DNA of 64,000 nt from Micromonospora sediminicola (lineage in GTDB: Bacteria > Actinomycetota > Actinomycetes > Mycobacteriales > Micromonosporaceae), in contig NZ_FLRH01000003.1 of the NCBI RefSeq assembly GCF_900089585.1, positions 372,001 to 436,000 on the forward strand, read 5' to 3'. The position numbers were made by a program, and so were the translations under genes. Below are positions 18,858-27,252 of the stretch, piece by piece. The first letter of the stretch is position 1; every line of letters begins with the position of its first letter. The notes under the pieces were generated by a model, which worked only from the letters and a program-made list of their open reading frames with translations, had not been told where the DNA came from and searched no databases.

Positions 18858-19138
18858 ACGGCGCGCCCCCGACCCCGTCGCCGACTACCGGTGCCCGCAT
18901 GCTGCTGGCGCCCATCATCGCGTACCGTCGGTGGATAAGTCCGGCGCTGCCGGCCCGCTGCCGGTTCTACCCGTCGTGCAGTGCCTACGCCGTGGAGGCG
19001 GTGTCCCGGCACGGTGCGCTGCGGGGGGCCTGGCTGACGGTCCGGCGGCTGTCGCGCTGCCACCCCTTTCACCCAGGTGGTCACGACCCGGTGCCGGAGC
19101 CGGGCGATCGCCGCCGTGCCGACGTGACTGGAGCCTGA
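18854..19138 (+). CDS. yidD: Membrane protein insertion efficiency factor YidD
   Basis: 94 aa from a GTG that overlaps the rnpA stop (GTGA). The YidD signature is complete: [40 protein letters not shown], and [15 protein letters not shown] with three conserved Cys. It is an amphipathic inner-membrane-associated protein that aids YidC-dependent insertion. It is followed 3 bp later by yidC. Confidence 0.95.
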   Translation: MNGAPPTPSPTTGARMLLAPIIAYRRWISPALPARCRFYPSCSAYAVEAVSRHGALRGAWLTVRRLSRCHPFHPGGHDPVPEPGDRRRADVTGA

Positions 19139-19141
19139 GAA

Positions 19142-20125
19142 TTGAGTCTCGACTGGATCTACTACGCGATCTCGTGGATCCTGCTGACCTGGCACTCGGC
19201 CTGGGACGCCATCGGCGTGCCCGTCGACGCGGTGATCGGCACGAACTGGGCCTGGATCCTCGCCATCGTCTTCCTCGTGGTGACGGTCCGGGTGATCCTC
19301 TTCCCGGTCTTCGTCAAGCAGATCAAGTCGCAGCGTGCCATGCAGGCGCTCCAGCCCAAGGTGAAGGAGCTCCAGGAGAAGCACAAGGGTGACCGGGAGA
19401 CGCTCCAGAAGGAGATGATGGAGCTCTATCGGAAGGAAAAGGCCAACCCCCTGATGGGCTGCCTTCCGATGTTCCTCCAGATCCCGGTCTTCCTGGGCCT
19501 GTTCCACACGCTGAAGCGGCTCAACCCCGACAACCCGGGCAAGACCCTGTACGGCTGGACCGTCGAGCAGTTCAACAGCGCGTCCAACGCGAGTCTCTTC
19601 ACCGCCCCGATCTCCGGCAAGTTCGGCTCGACCGCCGAGGAGCTGTCCCGGCTGGGCGCGAACACCGGCACGGTCAAGGTGGTCGCCGGCATCCTGGTGC
19701 TCATCATGATCGCCACCACCTACCTGACCAGCCGGCAGATGATCCTCAAGACCGGCTGGGCCGAGGACCCGCAGCAGCGGATGGTGCAGCGGCTGATGCT
19801 CTACGGCATCCCGCTCTCCCTGCTGGTCTCGGGCGCGATCTTCCCGATCGGCGTGATCATCTACTGGGTCACCAACAACCTGTTCACGCTGGGCCAGCAG
19901 CAGTGGGTGCTGCGGAAGTTCCCGCCGCTGGTGCCGCCGAAGAAGAACGCCACCCCGGGCAAGAGCCCCGTCCAGCCGGCCAAGACCGGTCTGCTCGGCC
20001 GCAAGACCGCCCAGCCCGCGGTCAAGGCGCCGGCCGCCGCGCCGAAGGTGGCCGGTCCGAAGCCGGGCGCCAAGCCGGTCAACCCGAAGAAGGGCACCGG
20101 CCGACCCGCCAAGCGTCAGGGCTGA
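19142..20125 (+). CDS. yidC: Membrane protein insertase YidC/Oxa1
   Basis: 327 aa with a TTG start. Membrane helices occur at the N-terminus (WIYYAISWILLTWHSAW), at WAWILAIVFLVVTVRVILFP, and at three further segments including PLMGCLPMFLQIPVFLGLFH. The hydrophilic hairpin KQIKSQRAMQALQPKVKELQ and the Arg in the VRVILFP helix are family features. The C-terminal 70 residues are Lys/Pro/Ala-rich and cytosolic, likely for ribosome contact. The gene is coupled to yidD. Confidence 0.96.
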   Translation: MSLDWIYYAISWILLTWHSAWDAIGVPVDAVIGTNWAWILAIVFLVVTVRVILFPVFVKQIKSQRAMQALQPKVKELQEKHKGDRETLQKEMMELYRKEKANPLMGCLPMFLQIPVFLGLFHTLKRLNPDNPGKTLYGWTVEQFNSASNASLFTAPISGKFGSTAEELSRLGANTGTVKVVAGILVLIMIATTYLTSRQMILKTGWAEDPQQRMVQRLMLYGIPLSLLVSGAIFPIGVIIYWVTNNLFTLGQQQWVLRKFPPLVPPKKNATPGKSPVQPAKTGLLGRKTAQPAVKAPAAAPKVAGPKPGAKPVNPKKGTGRPAKRQG

Positions 20126-20338
20126 GCCCCGCCGGGCCACCGCCACCCGGCGGTGGCCCGTCCGGTTCCCGAGCTGCCACCGAGGGTCGGCGCCGGGCCG
20201 GAACCGCCGCGCGCAGCGCGGCCACGGGCGAAACTGGCCCGTACAGACGTGCCCGTGGGCACCCGGCGAACCTCCCGCCGGCCCCCGGGAGACCAGCGGA
20301 CCCCGACGGTCCGGCCGAGCGAGTACGGAGATGAGACC

Positions 20339-20920
20339 GTGACCGACACCAGCATCCCCAGCGCCGACCAGTCCCTGGACGAGGAGACCCCCACGGCCAC
20401 CGCCACCGAGACCGAGGAGGGCACGGCCGAGGCCCGGGAGAAGAAGGCCCCGGCCGACAGCGACCTGTTCCGGCAGAGCGAGATCGCCGCCGACTACGTC
20501 GAGGGCCTGCTGGACATCCTCGACTACGACGGCGACATCGACGAGCTGGTCTCCGGCGGCCGCCCGGTCGTCGAGGTGGTCGGTGGCCGCCTGCAGAACC
20601 TGGTCGGCCAGCGCGGCGCCACCCTGGAGGCGCTCCAGGAGCTGACCCGCCTGGCGGTGTTCCGGCAGACCGGTACGCCCAGCCGGCTGCTGCTCGACGT
20701 CGGCGGCTACCGGGCCGCCCGGCGCAAGGAGTTGGCGGCGGTGGCCAAGAACGCGGTCGAGAAGGTCAAGGAGCACGGCGAACCGGTGCGCCTGGAGCCG
20801 ATGTCCGCGTTCGAACGCAAGTGCGTGCACGACGTGGTCAACGCGATGACCGACGTGGAGAGCGAGTCCGAGGGTGTCGAGCCGAACCGGCGCATCATCG
20901 TCCGCCCGGTGGCGGACTGA
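20339..20920 (+). CDS. jag: Jag/KhpB-type RNA-binding protein (KH and R3H)
   Basis: 193 aa from GTG at 20339. After a 45-residue acidic N-terminal tail come the KH domain (VVEVVGGRLQNLVGQRGATL) and the R3H domain (LEPMSAFERKCVHDVVNAM, with the R-x3-H spacing in ERKCVH). The Jag_N domain of Firmicutes forms is absent, as usual in actinobacteria. The family binds RNA and affects cell-wall homeostasis in other bacteria. The gene lies between yidC and rsmG. Confidence 0.92.
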   Translation: MTDTSIPSADQSLDEETPTATATETEEGTAEAREKKAPADSDLFRQSEIAADYVEGLLDILDYDGDIDELVSGGRPVVEVVGGRLQNLVGQRGATLEALQELTRLAVFRQTGTPSRLLLDVGGYRAARRKELAAVAKNAVEKVKEHGEPVRLEPMSAFERKCVHDVVNAMTDVESESEGVEPNRRIIVRPVAD

Positions 20921-20924
20921 GGCA

Positions 20925-22025
20925 GTGGTCTCCGACGACACGACGGCTGACGCCGTGGCCGGCCCGGGCGGTACGCCGCCCGGGCCGTCCGCTGTGCGGC
21001 CCGACCCGAGCGCCGACCCGGTCTTCTCCGACGAGGACCGGTCGGCCGACCCGGCGTACCGGCCCGCCGCGTCGGTCGAGCCCGCCTTCTCCGGCGAGCC
21101 GGCGGCGACCGGCGATGCCGTGGCGACCGATCCCGCGGCCGACGTGACGCCGGCCTTCTCCGGTGAACCGCCGGTGGACGCGGCGTCCGACGCCCCGGCA
21201 GGCCCGGTCGGCCCGGTCTTCGCCGAGCCCGCACCGTCCTCGGTGGACGGTGCGGACGCGCCTCTCGGGGACGCGGCGCCCGATCCGGCCGAGGCGACCC
21301 TGCCACCCGAGCTGGCGGAGGCGGCCAGGACGCTCTTCGGTGAGCGGCTGGACCTCGCCGCGGCGTACGCCGAGTTGCTGGCCACGGAGGGCGTGGTGCG
21401 TGGTCTGATCGGACCTCGCGAGGCGCCCCGGCTGTGGGACCGGCACCTGCTCAACTGCGCGGTCATGGCGGAGCGGATCCCGGAGGGGGCCAGCGTGATC
21501 GACGTCGGCTCCGGAGCCGGACTGCCCGGTCTGGTGCTGGCGATCGCGCGCCCCGATCTCACCGTCACCCTGGTCGAACCGCTCGCCCGTCGGGTGTCGT
21601 TCCTGATCGAGGCGGTGCAGCGGCTCGGACTCACCCGGTCCGTTCGCGTCTTCCGGGGACGGGCCGAGGAGGCGGCAGCCGGGTCGCGGGACCGGGACCC
21701 GTTGGCCGCCGACATCGTCACCGCCCGTGCGGTCGCCGCGCTGGACCGGCTCGCCGCCTGGTGCCTGCCGTTGACGGTGCCGGGTGGTCGACTTTTGGCG
21801 CTCAAGGGCGCCTCGGCGGCGGACGAGATCGCCGAACACACCGACGCGGTGGTCCGCCTGGGTGGCGGGACACCCGAACTCCACCGATGCGGCGCCGGGG
21901 TGATCGAGCCGGCGGCGACAGTGGTCGAGGTGGTCCGGGAGCGCGTGGTGAACCCGCCGCGCGCGAAGAAGCCGAAGCGTTCGCGTGGGGGCCGCAATCG
22001 GGGCGGTCGTAACCGGGATCGCTGA
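20925..22025 (+). CDS. rsmG: 16S rRNA (guanine-527-N7) methyltransferase RsmG with long acidic extension
   Basis: 366 aa if it starts at GTG 20925, 4 bp after jag. The methyltransferase core begins near LPPELAEAARTLFGERLDLA and contains the SAM-binding loop VIDVGSGAGLPGLVLAIARP and LVEPLARRVSFL. It finishes with a basic RGGRNRGGRNR tail. The core is about 240 aa, so roughly 125 residues are an extra N-terminal stretch rich in Asp, Pro, Ala and Glu, with repeats such as DPVFSDED, EPAFSGEP and TPAFSGEP. A downstream GTG start cannot be excluded. Modifies G527 of 16S rRNA. Confidence 0.92.
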   Translation: MVSDDTTADAVAGPGGTPPGPSAVRPDPSADPVFSDEDRSADPAYRPAASVEPAFSGEPAATGDAVATDPAADVTPAFSGEPPVDAASDAPAGPVGPVFAEPAPSSVDGADAPLGDAAPDPAEATLPPELAEAARTLFGERLDLAAAYAELLATEGVVRGLIGPREAPRLWDRHLLNCAVMAERIPEGASVIDVGSGAGLPGLVLAIARPDLTVTLVEPLARRVSFLIEAVQRLGLTRSVRVFRGRAEEAAAGSRDRDPLAADIVTARAVAALDRLAAWCLPLTVPGGRLLALKGASAADEIAEHTDAVVRLGGGTPELHRCGAGVIEPAATVVEVVRERVVNPPRAKKPKRSRGGRNRGGRNRDR

Positions 22026-22047
22026 CCCGGGCGGGCTTTCCCGGCAC

Positions 22048-22073
22048 CCCACCCGGTCGTTGGACCGGGTGGG
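22048..22073 (+). terminator. Hairpin terminator after rsmG
   Basis: An 11-bp perfect stem (CCCACCCGGTC with its complement) has a GTTG loop, 22 bp after the rsmG stop. No U tract. It separates rsmG from parA. Confidence 0.7.
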
Positions 22074-22272
22074 CGTGACCTGATCGATCGCAACCCGACG
22101 TGGACCCGCCGCGCCCGTCGGCCGTAGGCTGACCGCGCGTCGATAGTGTGGAGCGGCGGTGCCGGGCGGCGTCCGAACCCGACCGCTCCCACCGGGCCGA
22201 TGACGTCGCGCGAAGCGCGAGGCCTGATTGACGGGGTGCGGACCGACCATCCGGAGCGGGTAGGGATGACAG

Positions 22273-23619
22273 GTGCATGACGACGGCAGGTACGACGATC
22301 CACGGCTGACCGGGCCCGACGGGCAACCCACCGGTGATCCCGTTTCACGTGAAACCAGCTACCAGGAGTGGGTGGTGAACGATCCCCACGACGCGGCACC
22401 GCATCAGCCCGTCGACCCGACGCCGCGGCGGGACGCTCCCGCGGCGGGCGCCGTACGCCCGGTGTCTTCTGTTCCGGTCAACGTGCCGCCGGCCCGCGAC
22501 CCGCTCGACCCGAGCGAGGGCCCGGTGAACGCGCCGACCCCCCGTCCGGCGGTCGCGCGGGGGAACGCGGCGGTGTCGGGCCGGTTCGAGCCCCAACCGC
22601 CGGTGTCCGCAGTGCCGCATCAGCCCACCCCTGACTCCGCCCCCGTGTCGGCCGTGCCGGCCGACACGCCACCGGCAGCCGGGTACGGGGACGACACCGG
22701 GACCACCACGTACGTTTCACGTGAAACCCCGACGCGCGAAGAGGATGACCCACCGTTGGCTATGGAGGCGATGCGCGCCGTGCAGATCCTGAATCCCAGT
22801 GGCGAGGTCACCATGCCGCGCCCCGACCGGACCCGGGTGATGTGCGTCGCCAACCAGAAAGGTGGCGTGGGCAAGACCACCACCACTGTGAACTTGGCGG
22901 TGGCGCTCGCGCTGCACGGCAACCGGGTGCTCGTGGTCGACCTCGACCCGCAGGGCAACGCGTCCACCGGGCTCAACGTGCCGCACCACACGGGCGTGCC
23001 GGACGTCTACGACTGCCTCATCGACAGCGTGCCGCTGGAGGAGGTGGCCCAGGCGGTGGAGGGCATCCCCAACCTGTGGTGCGTGCCCGCCACCATAGAT
23101 CTGGCCGGTGCCGAGATCGAGCTGGTCTCGGTGGTCGCCCGGGAGTCCCGCCTGGCGCGGGCCATCGCCGCGTACCCCGGTCACTTCGACTACGTCTTCA
23201 TCGACTGCCCGCCCTCGCTCGGCCTCCTGACGGTCAACGCGCTCGTGGCCGCGCAAGAGGTGCTGATCCCCATCCAGTGCGAGTACTACGCGCTGGAAGG
23301 GCTCAACCAGCTGATCAACAACATCAACCTGGTACGCCAGCACCTGAACCCGCAGCTCGAGGTCTCGACCATCCTGCTGACCATGTACGACCGGCGTACC
23401 CGGCTGGCCGACGCGGTGGAGCAGGACGTCCGGAACCACTTCGGGGACAAGGTGCTGCAGGCTGTCATCCCCCGGAACGTGCGGGTCTCCGAGGCGCCCA
23501 GCTACGGCCAGTCGGTGATGACCTACGATCCCGGTTCGCGGGGTGCCACGAGCTACTTCGAGGCCGCCCAGGAGATCGCCGAGCGAGGCGTCAAGGAGCC
23601 GGTGAGCCGGAATGCGTAG
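22273..23619 (+). CDS. parA: Chromosome partitioning ATPase ParA (Soj) with embedded parS sites
   Basis: 448 aa from GTG 22273. The ATPase core has the deviant Walker A KGGVGKTTTT (from residue 196), DLDPQGNAS, and FIDCPPSLGLLTVNAL; ParA dimerises on DNA and moves ParB-parS complexes. The first 170 residues are a disordered Pro/Ala/Val-rich extension. Within it the peptide VSRET occurs twice (residues 24-28 and 148-152), encoded exactly by the two parS sites. A later in-frame GTG (VVNDPHDAAPH, near 22373) is an alternative start that would exclude the first VSRET. parB follows after 27 bp. Confidence 0.95.
   Translation: MHDDGRYDDPRLTGPDGQPTGDPVSRETSYQEWVVNDPHDAAPHQPVDPTPRRDAPAAGAVRPVSSVPVNVPPARDPLDPSEGPVNAPTPRPAVARGNAAVSGRFEPQPPVSAVPHQPTPDSAPVSAVPADTPPAAGYGDDTGTTTYVSRETPTREEDDPPLAMEAMRAVQILNPSGEVTMPRPDRTRVMCVANQKGGVGKTTTTVNLAVALALHGNRVLVVDLDPQGNASTGLNVPHHTGVPDVYDCLIDSVPLEEVAQAVEGIPNLWCVPATIDLAGAEIELVSVVARESRLARAIAAYPGHFDYVFIDCPPSLGLLTVNALVAAQEVLIPIQCEYYALEGLNQLINNINLVRQHLNPQLEVSTILLTMYDRRTRLADAVEQDVRNHFGDKVLQAVIPRNVRVSEAPSYGQSVMTYDPGSRGATSYFEAAQEIAERGVKEPVSRNA
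22342..22355. other. parS: parS site 1, inside parA
   Basis: Perfect palindrome GTTTCACGTGAAAC, the ParB-binding centromere. It lies in the parA reading frame and is read as VSRET. Confidence 0.96.
22714..22727. other. parS: parS site 2, inside parA
   Basis: Second perfect GTTTCACGTGAAAC, in the same reading frame phase of parA and again encoding VSRET. Confidence 0.96.
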
Positions 23620-23646
23620 TGCGGAGATGTCGCTGGGAGGCGTCGC

Positions 23647-24681
23647 ATGAAGAACCGTCCCCGCGGCGGTCTGGGCCGAGGGCTCGGTGCCCTCATCCCC
23701 ACCGGGCCGGTGGCAGGAGCCGACTCGGAAGGTGGCGAGTCGACGGCGGCGACCCCCGCGTCGGTGACCCCCGCCAACGGCGCCACGGCAGCAGTCACCC
23801 GAGCGAGCGGCGGGACCGCGTCCCCCGCCGTCGCGCCGGAGCCTCAGCTGAGCCCGGTGCCGGGCGCCCGCTTCGCCGAGATCCCGGTCGACGCCATCGT
23901 GCCGAACCCGAAGCAGCCCCGGCACGTCTTCGACGAGGACGCGCTGGAGGAGCTCAAGACCTCGATCCAGGAGGTCGGCTTCCTCCAGCCGATCGTCGTC
24001 CGGCAGCTCGACCCGGAGAAGTACGAACTCGTCATGGGTGAGCGGCGCTGGCGCGCCGCCCAGGCGGTCGGCCGGGAGAACATTCCGGCGATCGTCCGGG
24101 AGACCAAGGACGACGCGATGCTCCGGGACGCGCTGCTGGAGAACATCCACCGCGCCAACCTGAACCCGCTCGAAGAGGCGGCCGCGTACCAGCAACTGCT
24201 GGAGGAGTTCGGGGCCACCCACGAGGAGTTGGCTCGGCGGATCGGCCGCAGCCGCCCGCAGATCTCCAACACCATCCGGCTGATGAACCTCCCGGCCGCC
24301 GTACAGCGCAGGGTCGCCGCCGGCGTGCTTTCGGCCGGTCACGCCCGGGCGTTGCTCAGCCTGGAGGACGCCGAGGCCCAGGAGCATCTCGCCACCCGGA
24401 TCGTCGCCGAGGGCATCTCGGTACGCGGCACCGAGGAACTGGTGGCGCTGGCGCTCGCGGACGGACCGGCGAAGGCACCCGCGGCGAAGCGGCGGACCAA
24501 GCCACACGCCCCCGCGCTCTCCGATCTGGCCGACCGGCTCTCGGACCGGTTCGACACCCGGGTGAAGGTCGACATCGGCCGGAGCAAGGGCAAGATCACG
24601 ATCGAGTTCGCGACCGTCGACGACCTTGAGCGGATCGTCGGCATCATCGGCGTGGGCGAGGAAGAGCAATCCGGCGACTGA
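23647..24681 (+). CDS. parB: Chromosome partitioning protein ParB (Spo0J)
   Basis: 344 aa. The start [18 protein letters not shown] is the ParA-stimulating N-terminal motif. A low-complexity linker follows. The CTP-binding/ParB domain includes [28 protein letters not shown] and [20 protein letters not shown]. The helix-turn-helix is [20 protein letters not shown], and the C-terminal dimerisation segment ends in VGEEEQSGD. It binds the six parS sites found here and spreads as a clamp. It is directly downstream of parA. Confidence 0.97.
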   Translation: MKNRPRGGLGRGLGALIPTGPVAGADSEGGESTAATPASVTPANGATAAVTRASGGTASPAVAPEPQLSPVPGARFAEIPVDAIVPNPKQPRHVFDEDALEELKTSIQEVGFLQPIVVRQLDPEKYELVMGERRWRAAQAVGRENIPAIVRETKDDAMLRDALLENIHRANLNPLEEAAAYQQLLEEFGATHEELARRIGRSRPQISNTIRLMNLPAAVQRRVAAGVLSAGHARALLSLEDAEAQEHLATRIVAEGISVRGTEELVALALADGPAKAPAAKRRTKPHAPALSDLADRLSDRFDTRVKVDIGRSKGKITIEFATVDDLERIVGIIGVGEEEQSGD

Positions 24682-24703
24682 GTTCCGGCCCCCTCGTTCG
24701 TTC

Positions 24704-24737
24704 CCGGCCGCACCGCCCGTGAGGGAGGTGCGGCCGG
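24704..24737 (+). terminator. Hairpin terminator after parB
   Basis: An 11-bp stem (CCGGCCGCACC with its complement) plus an inner CCC-GTGA-GGG hairpin, 22 bp after the parB stop. Confidence 0.7.
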
Positions 24738-24861
24738 ACTCGTTCGGTCCGGCGTCTCGCGAGTCTCCGCGTTGCTCGGTCCTCGGCGAGCTGCGAGCCG
24801 AGCCGATGTCCGCAACGGGCGGCCAGGGTGAACGGTGCCCCGTGCCCCTCGCTGGCGGCCG

Positions 24862-24875
24862 GTTTCACGTGAAAC
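24862..24875. other. parS: parS site 3
   Basis: Perfect GTTTCACGTGAAAC, intergenic, 180 bp after parB. Confidence 0.96.
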
Positions 24876-25387
24876 GGCCAACCTGGATGTCGAAAGCAGA
24901 AAGAGGGGATTGTCGGAGGGGCGCGACGGTCGTCAGCCGACCGAGGTGGCGGTCGTGACGGCGTCCGACCGGCGGGGGTGGGCCAGTACTGCACCCCGGC
25001 GGCTGACAGGGGATCGCGTCTGGGGTTCACAGTCCGCCACTCGCGACCCGTCCTGGATCGCCTGGCCTTCGAGGGGCAGGGCTGTTGGTGGGCTCGGGCG
25101 ACAGCGGCTCCCGGCCCAACCGTCGTCGGTCACCACATCCCCGAGTTCGCCGAGCGGCCGTGCCGACCTGTGACGGTCCACCGTGCGTCGAGCCGTCCTG
25201 TGTCGGGCGGGCCGGCTGGCGGATCGCCGGCTTTGGCGTCCTGCGGGCCGGGCCGCCGGGCCGACCGTCGACGGACCGCCTCTCCGCCGAGGCCCCCACC
25301 TCCCCGCCACCCCCGCCCAGCCGGACCGGTAACGGCGGACGGTCGGCGTCCCGGCGCGGAGGCCGACCGCCGTCGCTGCTGCCCGAC

Positions 25388-25549
25388 CGACGTCGGCCGT
25401 CACTGCTCGCGGTCCGACGTCGGCCGTCACTGCTCGCGGTCCGACGTCGGCCGTCACTGCTCGCGGTCCGACGTCGGCCGTCACTGCTCGCGGTCCGACG
25501 TCGGCCGTCACTGCTCGCGGTCCGACGTCGGCCGTCACTGCTCGGGGTC
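25388..25549. repeat. Six-copy 27-bp tandem repeat in the parS region
   Basis: Units start at 25388, 25415, 25442, 25469, 25496 and 25523. Each begins CGACGTCGGCCGTCACTGCT and ends CGCGGTC; the last copy is slightly diverged at its end (GGGGTC). Copies are otherwise identical. Each unit contains the palindrome CGACGTCG. Because 27 is a multiple of three, all frames stay open on both strands, creating false ORFs with 9-residue repeats. Confidence 0.93.
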
Positions 25550-25794
25550 GGGCGAGCGGACGGCGTCGAACCGGCACCCTCGGGATGGCGGACCGCCAAC
25601 GGCAGAGAGTCGGCCGACATCGCGAGCGCCCGCTCGCCCCCTGCCCTCAGCCCAGAGATTGCGCGTCGCCCCACCCCCGCCGCCGCCTTGACGCGCCCAG
25701 GCCGCTGAGTCGTCACCAGGCAGGCGAGATCGCCGAGCCGGGGTCTCAGGAGGCATTCGCCCCGGAACGGGCTTCCTGGGCACCTGAGGCCGCC

Positions 25795-25808
25795 GTTTCA
25801 CGTGAAAC
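25795..25808. other. parS: parS site 4
   Basis: Perfect GTTTCACGTGAAAC, extended by flanking CCGCC/GGCGG into a 24-bp palindrome (25790-25813). Confidence 0.96.
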
Positions 25809-25926
25809 GGCGGAGGGGAGCCGGACGCCCCGAACGCCCCTCCTGTCGGCGGCTACCCTGACCGGCCCGCCGCACGGGCCTGGGACCGGGTCCGCACCCG
25901 TTGCGCCCCGTCATTTCCGTGGCCCG

Positions 25927-25940
25927 GTTTCACGTGAAAC
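25927..25940. other. parS: parS site 5
   Basis: Perfect GTTTCACGTGAAAC, 118 bp after site 4. Confidence 0.96.
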
Positions 25941-26088
25941 GAACGCCGCAGCAGCCGGCGGTCGGCGACGAAAGCCCCCGGAGTCCCGGCCGCGACTACC
26001 GCCACCTTTCCGCACCGACAACGCCGGCACGGATCGATGCGTCGCTCGTTGAGAGGGGAGGGCCGAGGATCCGAACGATCTCCCTCGG

Positions 26089-26228
26089 TTATCCACAGGC
26101 GTTGTCCACAGGCTGGCTCCGTTTCACGTGAAACACGGCGCGGAAACCGTTGCTGAGCTGTGGATGACGGTCCGTACTGGTGATCTCGGCACCCTGTGGA
26201 CAACGTGGTGGACAAGGGCTGTGGATCG
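26089..26228. promoter_or_regulatory. Secondary DnaA-box cluster interleaved with parS
   Basis: Perfect boxes are TTATCCACA (26089-26097), TTGTCCACA (26102-26110) and TGTGGACAA (26195-26203). TGTGGATGA (26159), GGTGGACAA (26207) and TGTGGATCG (26220) are near-matches. parS site 6 sits among them. The cluster is about 10.6 kb from oriC. Possible roles are DnaA titration or a DnaA-ParB contact point; both are inferences. Confidence 0.72.
26121..26134. other. parS: parS site 6
   Basis: Perfect GTTTCACGTGAAAC, embedded in a DnaA-box cluster. Confidence 0.96.
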
Positions 26229-26285
26229 TCGCTCAACTACCGATGGCCCGGGGGAACGGGTAGGGACAGGCGTCGCCAACTCGGT

Positions 26286-26291
26286 TAGGGT
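26286..26291 (+). promoter_or_regulatory. Candidate -10 element for a leaderless transcript
   Basis: TAGGGT ends 7 nt before the GTG start at 26299, the spacing expected when transcription begins at the start codon. No Shine-Dalgarno precedes that GTG. The -35 region is weak. Confidence 0.4.
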
Positions 26292-26298
26292 CAGCGTC

Positions 26299-27246
26299 GT
26301 GCAGGACACCCCTCCCTCAGTCCCGGACTTCACCCAGTGGCCCTCCTTCCCCTTCGAGGGCGATCTCCGCGTCAAGCAGATCGACGATCCCGTCGCGGTC
26401 GAACCTCCCCGCCGGGGAGAGGCGGACCGCGAGTGCACCGCCTGCAACGCGCCCGACGAGGCGTACATCTGGGTCGGCGAACGGTGGCGGGTGCGCGCCA
26501 TGGACCGGCCGACCGGGCTGCCGATGGTGCTGATCCTGGAGTCCCGCTCCCACCTCGATCTCGGTGACCTGCCGAACCTCCTCGCCGCCGAGCTGGGCGT
26601 GATGACCGTCCGTCTGGAGCGGGCCGTCCGCTCGCTGGACGGGGTGGCCCGGGTGCACGTCAACCGGTGGGGCGACGGCTCGGCGCACCTGCACATGTGG
26701 TTCCTGGCCCGGCCGTACGGGCGACTGCAACTGCGGGGCACGTTCCTGTCGCTCTGGGACTCGATCCTGCCGCCGATCTCCGAGGAGCAGTGGCGGGAGA
26801 ACCTCGCCATGGTCGCCGCGTGGCTCGCCGAGTTCGGTGGCCGTCCGCTCGCCGAGCCGCCCCGCATCCGGTGGGAGGCGCCGTCCACCCTCTCCCCGTC
26901 GCCCACGAGCGTGACCGAGGAGCCCGAGGAGGAGTCCGCGTCGGTGATCGAGGCGGCGGACGAGATCCCCGAGTCGGAGGCCGCGGAGCAGACCGCCGAG
27001 GCGGATGTCGCGGAAGACCTGGAGATGCGCAGCGGCCACCCCGCCGATGCCGCCGCCGACGAGCACGCCGACGGTGATCCGGTGGGCGAGGAGAGCGGGA
27101 GCGCCGAGACCGGAACCGCCGGACGCGCGGACGTGGGCGACGAGCCGGAGGGTGGGAGCGACGAGCCGTCCGCCGGCGTCACGGACGAGGACGGCCGGTC
27201 CGCCGGGAACGGCGGGCGGGCGGCGTCGGCGCGTACCGCCGGCTGA
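26299..27246 (+). CDS. HIT-like conserved actinobacterial protein
   Basis: 315 aa from GTG at 26299 (VQDTPPSVPDFTQWPSFPFE). Residues 1-200 form a folded domain with a CTAC zinc-knuckle-like pair, PTGLPMVLILESRSHLDL, and RVHVNRWGDGSAHLHMWFLA. The H-x-H-x-W arrangement resembles the HIT nucleotide-binding fold, though the full HxHxHxx triad is not complete. The last 115 residues are very acidic, rich in Glu, Ala and Asp, and probably disordered. The gene is next to parB and the parS region; its relation to segregation is unknown. Function uncertain. Confidence 0.8.
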   Translation: MQDTPPSVPDFTQWPSFPFEGDLRVKQIDDPVAVEPPRRGEADRECTACNAPDEAYIWVGERWRVRAMDRPTGLPMVLILESRSHLDLGDLPNLLAAELGVMTVRLERAVRSLDGVARVHVNRWGDGSAHLHMWFLARPYGRLQLRGTFLSLWDSILPPISEEQWRENLAMVAAWLAEFGGRPLAEPPRIRWEAPSTLSPSPTSVTEEPEEESASVIEAADEIPESEAAEQTAEADVAEDLEMRSGHPADAAADEHADGDPVGEESGSAETGTAGRADVGDEPEGGSDEPSAGVTDEDGRSAGNGGRAASARTAG

Positions 27247-27252
27247 CTCGGG

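Larger units (their letters stand above)
24738..26298. other. Gene-free centromere region downstream of parB
   Basis: About 1.5 kb with no supportable gene. The open frames on both strands are artefacts of a 27-bp repeat and of GC-rich sequence, with no domain similarity. The stretch contains four parS sites, a six-copy tandem repeat and a DnaA-box cluster, so it looks like a structural segregation and regulation region. Confidence 0.7.

Noticed and set aside
18782..22399. 1205-codon minus-strand open frame over yidC, jag and rsmG
   Set aside because: It lies opposite four recognised genes in the conserved rpmH-parB order and has no family similarity; high-GC antisense artefact.
24933..25716. 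Overlapping ORFs on both strands with 9-residue repeats in the parS region
   Set aside because: The repeats come from a 27-bp DNA repeat that keeps every frame open. The flanking parts of the frames show no family similarity and no consistent ribosome site.
22342..26134. The six GTTTCACGTGAAAC sites as a CRISPR array or phage repeat
   Set aside because: They are 14-bp perfect palindromes identical to the bacterial parS consensus, irregularly spaced and next to parAB. There are no regular spacers and no cas genes.
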